DNA of 33,054 nucleotides from Cerioporus squamosus (lineage: Eukaryota; Basidiomycota; Agaricomycetes; Polyporales; Polyporaceae): contig JABYQS010000309.1 in NCBI GenBank assembly GCA_022592435.1, positions 1 to 33,054 of the forward strand, read 5' to 3'. Shown in pieces: positions 21,692 to 30,226 of the stretch (the first letter of the stretch is position 1; each line of letters begins with the position of its first letter). The notes below the pieces were generated by a model. It saw only the letters and a program-made list of their open reading frames with translations. It was not told the origin of the DNA and searched no databases. Made by a program: the position numbers and the translations under genes.

Positions 21692-24600
21692 CTACTTCTT
21701 GTCCGCAGTCTTCGCGGACAGCCGTGCATCCAACAGCCCATGTTGTATCCAGTACTTGATACACATTGCCTCAGTCACCGTCTCTGCCTTGAAGGAAGCT
21801 CGTAGGTCGGTACAAAGATGACGGGAGGAGGAGAACAACCGCTCAACAGCGACACTGGTGGCCGGAATCGCAAGGAAGTCTCGCGCCATCCTAGCAATGA
21901 CAGGGAAGATAGCGGCGTGAGACTGCAACAGAACGTGAGTACGACCAATGAGAAGGATTGCACCGGATGCGTACCTTCCACCAGCCCAGAGGGTCTGAAT
22001 ATGTCGCAAGTCTGGCGCCCTCACCAGATAGGTACCTCTCGAGCTCTGATAGGATGTTGGCGGAGCTAGCGGACGCTGACGCGTGACTGGCAGGTCCGAA
22101 AAGGTCCTCAACGTCGCATACATCGTTCAAGAAGCTCCTGTCACCTGTGCGGTCGGCTTCGGGAACCGGTGCGGTGGGTGGCTCGGGCTGCACCGCGGCA
22201 GCATACTCACGGAAGACGTGCTCAAAGAGAGCTTGTGCCCTCTCTGCGAAGTCGTCCCCAAACTTCCTTCGCAGCCAGGCAACCCTCATTGAAGGGTGTA
22301 GCACTGAAAGATATGGTCAATCAGTACTTAGCACATACACAGAAGGGCGGTTACAGCGAAGAAGTGCGCGTACCTGTAGCAATGACTGTATAGTGAGATT
22401 GCTTCGCATAGGCGTAGTATTCATTCAACTTGATGAGGCCAGCCGAGAGCGCATTCCGGATGAGCGGTGAGATAGACTCGTCCTTGATGTTCGTCTCGAG
22501 ATGAGTCTGCATGCACGCGTACATGGGGAGAGCGAAGGGGAGTGTGGGCACGCCGGAGCGAGATAGCTCTTTCGTGACCTGAGTGAACACCTGACCGAGA
22601 AGTCACTGAGATTAGTTACAGTCGAATGTCGAAGCCAGGACCAGGAAGAGCAGGTAATCTAACTCACCTCAAGGATCTCCGTGAGCTTACTGATTGTCTT
22701 CCATTCGCTATCTGTGAGGAGAAGATCGCGTAATGCCGGATGCTGAAACACCCAGAGGTCAATGGCCTGCAATCAAGTACCAGTTAGTTCGGAAACAACC
22801 AGTCTGAAGACCAGCCTGGACGGCTCACCTTGCGTAGGAGAAGTCCGCGCTGCATCATGGCATGCGTCGAGTTCCACCGTGTTGGGACATCCCGGATAAC
22901 CATCAACTTGCGACAGCGTTTGTCTTCAGGAGAATCACTTGGGTAAGACTGTTCTGCACATCGTCGGAGGCGAGCACGACGCTGGGGAGAGGACGCGATC
23001 TTGGTGGCAATGAGTCGCAGCTGCACGGTGACGAAGGTTTAGAGTTAGAGTTCACGTTCAATCTGAGCTCGAATTCTCCTACCTTCTTCACGGCACGCTT
23101 GCCAGCACGCTCTGCTGCGTTGTCCATGGTGTCCTTGTCGGTCAAGAAAGCCTTGATGTCCTCGTCGTCTTCGATATCCCATTCCTCCTCGGCATCCTCG
23201 TCTTCCTCTACTGTAGTCGTCTTTGTGTCTTTCTGATTCGGATCCACCTTCGCGCGCTGGGCCTCTGCTTCAGCCTCTGCTCGGTCTTCAGCCTCGACGT
23301 CAAAATGAATGGGTAAGTGCTTCCAAATCTCATAGTAATCGTCGAGGTCGGGGTTGTCGACGCCGAGGAGCTCGCTCAGGATCTTCTGGACCACGAGATT
23401 GACGACATGGGCAAGGCAGCGGATCTGCCCGTTCTCAGGAGTGAAATGGATACCGTAGCGCTTGAGGAGGAGGCGGGCGAGTGTTCGAGCGAGGACGTCG
23501 TTTGTGGACGCGTTGTCCATGGTGAGGGCGACGAAGTGCAGGCAGACAGTGTGAGGCCTGGTGCATATCCGCAAGGAGGGATGGGACTTATCTTATTTAA
23601 CCCTCCGCGTTTCGAGGCCGACTGAACGAAGGCCTTTGCAGCATCGTGGCCCCGGTGTTCCTTGTCTTGCAGATGATAGAAGTCCACTAACCGCTCCACC
23701 AGGTTCCAATCGTCGTCTACGAAGTGCGCTAGCGTCCCGGCAAACGAGAACATCATCTGCCGCATACTCCAGGTGTCTGTGGAGTATGCGATCTTGGACT
23801 TGACAGCCTGTAAGTGTCCTCGTGTCAGTTCCGGTACGGAAACGTCTGATTAGCTGACTATACCGTCAGCTCTCGGACAACAGTGGCATGCAGGTCGATG
23901 AAGATCCGTGCAAGCGTGTTCCGCACTGTCGTATCGCTTGGCAGGACGACATTCACTTTGAGGTACTTGAACAGACGCGCAAGGCCCGGAGACTCCCCCG
24001 TCGTGAATGGTAAGTCGTCTTCGAACAGCCAAGCAGCAAACAGGCGTTGGAACCCTATCTGTGTAGGCTCCAGGGCGGGATTGAGTGCGCCGTCCTTCAA
24101 GTAAGCCTTCATCAACTCCACGCTCGCAGCAGTCAACCCGGGCTCCTTCTGTGCAGCCTCCTCCGGTGGATTGGGACCCTTCAGGGCTTTAGGATGTGCG
24201 GTAGCCGTGTGAGTCGATAGATTGCCAAGTGACGGCCAGCGTGGCTCATCTTCGAAGACAGGATTGCCTCCATTCAGTGTGCGCTCAACACGCCGGACGC
24301 TAGACACCGGGCAGAACCGCGGTGACTCGGTATGTGAACACCTGCATCTGAGATGCATAGTACTGACTTACGAGTTGCAGTAACGACACTTGAACTCCCA
24401 ACGAGGCTTGCCGGTTTGCTTGTCTTTCACAGGCACAGCGTCGTGCCAGTGCTTCAGGGTTTTGTTCTCGGGACCGCGGCGGATTCCGTGTTTGTCCTTC
24501 ACGGCTTCGACCTTCCGCAACACGCCCTGCCCATCGGACTCTGACCCAGAAGAGTCCGGAGGCTGCTTCTCAGCAGTCTTGGCTTTCTTTTGCGGACGCT

Positions 24601-25780
24601 GAGGCCAATGTGTTTAGTCGGCGCAAACGCATGTAAGTGACACTATGACAACATCGTACCTTTGGTCGCTGATATTTCCCAGATGCACTTCGACCGCCAC
24701 GCATTCCCTTCACCTTCTCCCGCGGCGTCGTCGAGTCATCAGAATCGGACACCAACTCTGGGTCGCTCCCGCTGTCCGGCTGCCAATCCTTACCCTTGCG
24801 CTTCTGCCCGCGCTGCTGACACATCCAACTCCGAGTCAGCTGCTCATGCAACGATAGATTCTCATTGGCATGGCGAGTCAACACACCTTCTGTACTGGTG
24901 AGTCGCTCCCCAGTCCCACTTCCTCAATGATCTCATCACCGTTCTCGTCGAAGATCTGCGTAGGCCCCTTGGGCTCGGGACGTGCCCTCTTCGGCGGTTG
25001 GTACGTCTGGTCCTCTGCAACATCATCGAGGAGTTGAGTCTCTGTTGACATGGTAAGTCAGATCGTACTATTTTGGTTTGCCGCGTGTCCTAACTTACGT
25101 CGAGGGCCCTTCAGTACTATGTCAAGAGGGAGCTCCTTCTTCCGGGCCGGCCGGGGTGCGTCACCTCGTCCGACCGTCACCTTCGCAGAGGTCGAGTCTT
25201 GGTTTGACTTTCCGACACCTTTGGCAGCGGCGGCGACCGCAGCCTGAGGTTCCAAGTCTTGTGGTGGGCCGGTGCTTGTCCCTGGGCCCTCGGTATTACC
25301 CTCGGGCTGACCGGGCACGTTGTTAAGTGTCGTGCTAGAACAACATGCAGATAGCGTCAGTCCAATTCTCTATCTCGAAGAACTGGCAGCTTGTACTCAC
25401 ATTAGGCCTTGTAGCTCGTCCCGAAGACGCTCTACTTTGAGCTGCATAGCGTCCCAAGGTAGACATGCTGATCGCGATGCTGCCTGCCCGAGTAACCAGT
25501 ACAGATATTTGCAGACAAACTCAAGTCCATATGGGCCTCGACTAATGTTTGGAAGGCGGCCGTTCGCATCGCGACAGTCTTCCCCAAAGAGGATGTCGAA
25601 GCGTCGATTGAAGGTGTGCCACTCGTTCTCACCGTGAACGTTCAACAGTGTCTGATAGAGTTTCCCATCAGGCTCGCCAATCGGGACACTGTCTGGCAGG
25701 CGAGGAAGAAGTCCGTAGATCTCGTTGACAGTGCGAGCAACGTCGGAGGCGGTCATAGGAGCTGGAGCGGCGGCGGACAT
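21692..25780 (-). CDS. hAT transposase with BED zinc finger, multi-exon, apparently intact
   Basis: It should bind the element's ends and catalyse cut-and-paste transposition. The start is ATG 25780 (MSAAAPAPMTASDVARTVNE) and the stop TAG is at 21692-21694, with about ten short introns between. In order: a fungal N-terminal region (FNRRFDILFGEDCRDANGRL), a basic linker, and a BED finger split by an intron (LKHWHDAVPV, FKCRYCN at about 24370-24440, then HTATAH near 24210). The RNase-H-like catalytic core follows with STDTWS (first Asp, about 23770-23790), TMDNASTND (second Asp, about 23500-23520), CLAHVVNLVV and PTRWNSTHAM. The C-terminal hAT dimerisation domain reads ARDFLAIPATSVAVERLFSS and carries the third acidic residue. 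An acidic insertion (EEDEDAEEEWDIEDDED) sits inside the core. I found no stop that splicing does not remove, though the intron near 23590-23640 has a weak donor. It looks potentially active. Confidence 0.85.
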
Positions 25781-26212
25781 TGTGAGGGATGCTGGTTGTG
25801 GGCGGAGAGGGGAAGATCGGACTGCATTTTCTGGCTAGCTACCGTTGCCTCGTCCTTCCCAGATGTCTGCGTAGGTCTGGATGTCTTGCATTGGGGCTGT
25901 TAGCCTCTTGCCAATGAGCTCCGATGGGCAATACCGCTCTGCCGACTCTCCGTCAGGAAATAATCTGGGGCCCGACGGCCAGAAATGGCAGAGAGATCAA
26001 AAATGGTATGTACGCGAACTCCGCGAACTAATTAGACTATCTAGCTTTGTGATCCAGAGCCTCAGGCCTCATGGCGACGTTGACTAGCTTTGCCGAGGCA
26101 AATGTTCTACTTACTCTCTAGAAAACCCTTTACGACATATACCCGACGACGGGGTAAGTAAACATAATAGGTAAGTAGTATTTACTCTGTATAAAGAGTA
26201 AATAAACTAAAT

Positions 26213-26224
26213 GGTTGGAGCCTT
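26213..26224 (-). repeat. Right terminal inverted repeat of the hAT element (core 12 bp)
   Basis: GGTTGGAGCCTT is the reverse complement of the left end. The imperfect match extends inward to about 26195. Confidence 0.8.
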
Positions 26225-26373
26225 ATATCGCAGCACGGACTTCAGTTGACAGATCTTGCATCAAGCGCGCAAGTGCGTCGGAGTCTCAAAATATATTCCA
26301 CCCGTCGACCGTCCGCAGCCTTATTTCCTGCCCTCGCTTACTCTCGCTTACCGCTCTCCCATCAGTCTTGGCG

Positions 26374-26415
26374 CGACCAGCGACCAGCGACCAGCGACCG
26401 ACCGAGCGACCGACC
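26374..26415. repeat. CGACCAG tandem repeat next to the duplication junction
   Basis: Three perfect CGACCAG units (26374-26394) are followed by degenerate CGACCG/ACCGAG units, ending 17 bp before the right-arm boundary at 26432. Confidence 0.75.
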
Positions 26416-26431
26416 AGAATTGAGCAGCCCT

Positions 26432-27020
26432 AATGGTGAGCTTCCATCGGGTGAGCCACTCCTTGACGGTGTTACCGGCGCACCATACCGGATGTCCAAA
26501 TCATGCGTCCAACAGTACTTCCCCACCCTGAACGCCGTTCCTCATATCGCACGGAAGTACGAGACCGAGACAACCGCTATGCACACTGGTATTTTTCCTT
26601 GAGTCAGCGCTCGCCACTTGTTCGCCGAAGGAAGGACTCACCACACCAGTCAAGCCACAGCGAGTTAACTTCTCGTATCGGAAGCGAGGACGAAGGTAGT
26701 AATATTCCATCCTATCTACGACAAAAGCTACATGCAACGGAGGGAATGTACGCATCACCAACACATGGGCCAAAGCCCCATCCACAGCACCAGTGAATCG
26801 AGCCGTATTCGCGATGACGAGAATTGATATATGCCCCATTTCCCCTAACCATCAACCATGGAAGCCGGATGATGTAGTGAATAAGAGGCAAGCGAAACGA
26901 GAATTGGAGAATGATCAGAAGAAACATACGATCTTACCGGGTACGGGCGGACACGCAAGGTGTTACAATACCAACCACGACCATCGTGTTGGTGCGAACT
27001 ACAGTATACATCGTACAAGA
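26432..27020. other. RPL10 3' flank (right arm)
   Basis: This is a copy of 18816-19404 and includes the truncated fragment of the possible unknown gene (GAPYRMSKSCVQQYFP). Its upstream half (the PSFIVPLPRRDG reading) is absent here. Confidence 0.5.
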
Positions 27021-27844
27021 TCAAGCGCGGAGCTGAGCACGGAGGTTGTTCTCGAGGTTGCCCCTGGGGCGGATGTACTGGACGTAGGCACCATCCCTGC
27101 ACAGAGTGTGAGAAACCAAGGGTGCTGAAGAGATAGGAGACGACGTACTGCAACACACGCTTCTCCTCCTTGAGCTTGAGGTAGTCCTCACGGTTGACGT
27201 TGGTGAAGCCCCACTTGCGGGAGACGATGATCTTCTGGCGGCCAGGGAACTTGTAACGAGCGCGGCGGAGGGCCTCCATGACGACGGCCTGGTTCTGATC
27301 CTTGCAACGGACAGAGAGGATGATCTGGCCAATGTTGACACGGGCGACGGTACCGTAAGGCTTGCCCCAAGCACCACGCATACCGGTCTGAAGACTGGAA
27401 GAGGGCGGAGATGTTGGTGGGGATGGAGATGGAGGAAATGCGGATTACTCACCGATCAGCACCGGCGCAAGACAACATCTTGTTGATACGGATGACGTGG
27501 AAGGGGTGGACGCGGACCCTCAAGTGGAAGGAGTCCTTGCCGGAGGTCTTGGTGACGTACTTGTTGGCGCAGATACGGGCGGCTTCGAGAGCCTCGCTGG
27601 AGAGCTGCTCGTACTCATCGGAGACAAGGTGGCAGCAGAAGGGGAACTCGTCGACAGAGGCACGCTTGCGGCCAAGATCGAAGATACGGATCTAGGAGAG
27701 GGAATAGTTTCAGCATGTGGCGGATCGTCTGGGGAATTGGACAAGTGGGCGGACCTTGGGGTCGGGGACACCGCGGTTGTAACGGGACTTGGGGTAGGGC
27801 TTGTTCTTGCAGTAGCGGTAGCAGCGAGCGGGACGGCGACCCAT
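27021..27844 (-). CDS. RPL10: 60S ribosomal protein L10 (uL16), right copy
   Basis: Exons (minus): 27844-27755, 27691-27453, 27394-27149, 27096-27021. Every boundary mirrors the left copy exactly (positions sum to 45836) and the span is the same 824 bp. Every stretch I compared encodes the same residues, including [17 protein letters not shown] and [16 protein letters not shown]; the changes I noticed are silent, in introns or in flanks. It is therefore a second apparently intact uL16 gene. If the duplication is real, the cell has two transcriptionally opposed copies about 8.2 kb apart. Confidence 0.95.
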
Positions 27845-29214
27845 GGCGACGAGTCTGGGTGGGCAAAGTCAGATCTGGGCGTCATCCGAAAGTCCAAGGA
27901 CGCATCCATCCTCTTCCGACAGCATTTCTCGGTGCGAAACGGACGGAATGGACTGGGAAACGAGGGAGGAGCAGCAGGAGGGCACACTTACGGTGGTGGG
28001 TGGACGGGGAAAGGTGGGGCGTGGGCACCAGACGGTCGTCCTTTTGAGCTGGCGGTGCGCGATGACAAACTCCTTCCGCTGAGTAACGAAAGCCGGGCGT
28101 CTGTGCCACGCGAGCATCTTCCCTTTTTGGTCAGCACCATGGCCAGGCGCTTGCTGCTCTCGTCCGTGCACCGACGACGAGCTCGACGAGTACGGGCTCG
28201 AGGCTTTTCACAGGCAACGCAACTCGGCCCACTACACCGTCGCTCATCCTCCTCGCTGGAATGGCTTCTATTCCTAAGCTGCCTCTCGGCTTTGCGGTTC
28301 TCGGGAGCGACTGCCTTGACTCCTCTGCTCGCCATCCTCTGAGTAATCATCCGTCTTGCTCAGCGCACGCATCTGACTGTCGTCCTATATCTGCTTGAAC
28401 AGTCGGAGATATGTCCCTGGTTCAGCGTTAACCATCCGAGGAACCGTCACGTCGTAACTCGGTCCAGTCTTTCATCTGTCATTCGCCGTACACGCTCTCG
28501 GATTCCTCTCTGACTCTGTGTCGTACTATAACGTCACTGCCGTCGCTCGTGCAGGTTCACCGGCTTCTCTTGCTGTCTCCTCATGGCCAGACTTATCGCC
28601 GGTCCACGACGGAGATGAAGACCATGACACAAACCAAACGCACCTCGCTTCCCGGTTCATCGCAAGTAAGGGACAACACTCCCTCTGCTCTTTCGCGGGA
28701 CATCAACCGCTACAGAAACGCTCACTGAGCATAGGCTCCTTTGTTCTGGCTCTGGCGGCTCAATCCTGACTTCAGCCAGCGCAGTCCGTGGCGCCCATAA
28801 AGTTCAGCTTCCTGCAAACTTCTTTCTGCTCCCAACCAATCTCGCCCATCGGCCTCCCATAGTCTTTGAATAGCTTCCCCTACCTCCACGGCGTCTCCAT
28901 CTCCGTCGGTCCCCATGCTCTGCCCACGTGTGTCCATATCTCGCCCGCTCTGTGCGCCCAGGGACCGCTCCTGCCTCTTTCCTCCCTCGCTACTTGCCCA
29001 CGCTGCAGCGTGTCTTTCATATACCGCTTCCAACGTCTTTGCCAGCTACACATCTGTCCGAGCCCGGCCTAGATATGCCCGCCGACGATCACTTCGCTGC
29101 TGTAAGTGTCCTCAAAAGGCTGCCTGGGCTCGGTGAGCACACACGCCCGTGCACTCTCACCACCCCGCCATCGCCCTCCGCCCTTCAGTCCACATACGCC
29201 TCCTGAGAGCGGAC
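27845..29214. promoter_or_regulatory. Divergent upstream region of RPL10 and the cysteine-rich gene (right arm)
   Basis: This is a copy of 16598-17991. The clearest differences between arms lie at about 28085-28290, with several substitutions and small indels in what should be the RPL10 5' region, including loss of a short stretch. No gene is supported. Confidence 0.5.
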
Positions 29215-29660
29215 ATGTCCGTCTACTACGGCCCACAGCGTCCTCTCAATGTCTACATTCCCCGACCCGCTTCCCCTGTCGTGTCCATGTCGCCCATGTA
29301 TAGTCCAGGAAGCTACTCTGGGAGCTACTACGATCACTGTGAGTTGCGCCCCCTTCGATTCCCGACTTCGACCTCAACGCTGATCTTGCGCGATGGCAGC
29401 CCCAGAGATGCGCATGGCCCCGATGTATCCCCAGTACGCGCAGCCCATACCCCAGCGGCCCATGATCTACCCCCAACAACCGATGTACTACAACCGGTTG
29501 ATGCGGCACAACAGACCGTGCTGCCAGGAGTTCTGCTGCGACAGGTGTTTCGACGAGTGCTGCGGGTGCGTCCGCCCTCTTCGCGTCCTTCTCTCGTATG
29601 CCCGGACACCGGCTGACGTGATCTGCCTTCGCCCACGGCAGGCCGCAGTGCTGCTGTTGA
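29215..29660 (+). CDS. Small cysteine-rich protein with Cys-cluster tail (right copy)
   Basis: Exons 29215-29338, 29400-29565 and 29642-29660 reproduce the left copy (102 residues, same start MSVYYGPQRP and same terminal CCC). The second intron differs slightly in length and sequence (29566-29641), while its donor GTGCGT and acceptor CGGCAG are kept. Coding sequence kept while the introns drift suggests a working gene. The function is unknown, as for the left copy. Confidence 0.7.
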
Positions 29661-30226
29661 CACCATCCGCACCTTGCCCTTGCAAACACACGCGGAGGCA
29701 AGCTCAAGCTCTCCGCCGTATCTGCGCGTAACGAAACACGACGCACGATCTCCCTCTCGTTATCCTTATCAATTACAGCATACCCCTATCCCTATGTCCT
29801 TCCTGCTCGCTTGCACACAGCTTCGCATCCGCACTTACGCTTTTGTCGTCATGATTGTTCGCTCTCGGTCCTACGCGTGTATTGCCTCCATAGAATGAAA
29901 CATTTTTCGCTCGACAAAGTCCATAGCTTACGGCCCTTTGGTACGTCACCTCTAACTTAAATGAAACATATCCGGGAGTACGCTTGACGTCGAGGGTGGT
30001 ACAGTATGTTCACGGTCACATACATATCATTACTTTGCTAAATCGCTGGCACATATGCAGCTACATAACATGAGGGGTACTATTTGGATGGTGAGGAACG
30101 TCAACATAAACATACAATGCGTTGTAATAATGAAGTGACAGGCAGATGTGGATGGTATGGTCCTTACCAATAGTCTTGCAACAACGAGAACAACAACAAC
30201 AGTACGTGCGAGAACAATCCTCAATC
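29661..30226. other. Convergent 3' region (right arm)
   Basis: This corresponds to left 15592-16149. It has a short rewritten or inserted patch near 29955-29985 and a shorter TTG tract near 30185-30205. No gene is supported. Confidence 0.5.

Larger units (their letters stand above)
21581..26224. mobile_element. hAT-family DNA transposon, 4.6 kb, with terminal inverted repeats
   Basis: The two ends carry AAGGCTCCAACC as an inverted repeat (21581-21592 and, reversed, 26213-26224), which continues imperfectly for about 30 bp. Between them is one minus-strand gene whose product is a BED-finger hAT transposase. GTAAGTA-type motifs recur just inside both ends (near 21631, 21670, 26154, 26171), a plausible set of subterminal binding sites. 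The 8 bp outside each end do not match (CCGATTGT left, ATATCGCA right), so the usual 8-bp target-site duplication is missing. Confidence 0.85.
25781..26431. other. 5' part of the hAT element and junction DNA up to the right arm
   Basis: 25781-26224 is the transposase upstream region, the subterminal motifs and the right inverted repeat. 26225-26431 is 207 bp of unique DNA that holds a short tandem repeat. No gene is supported. Confidence 0.55.
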
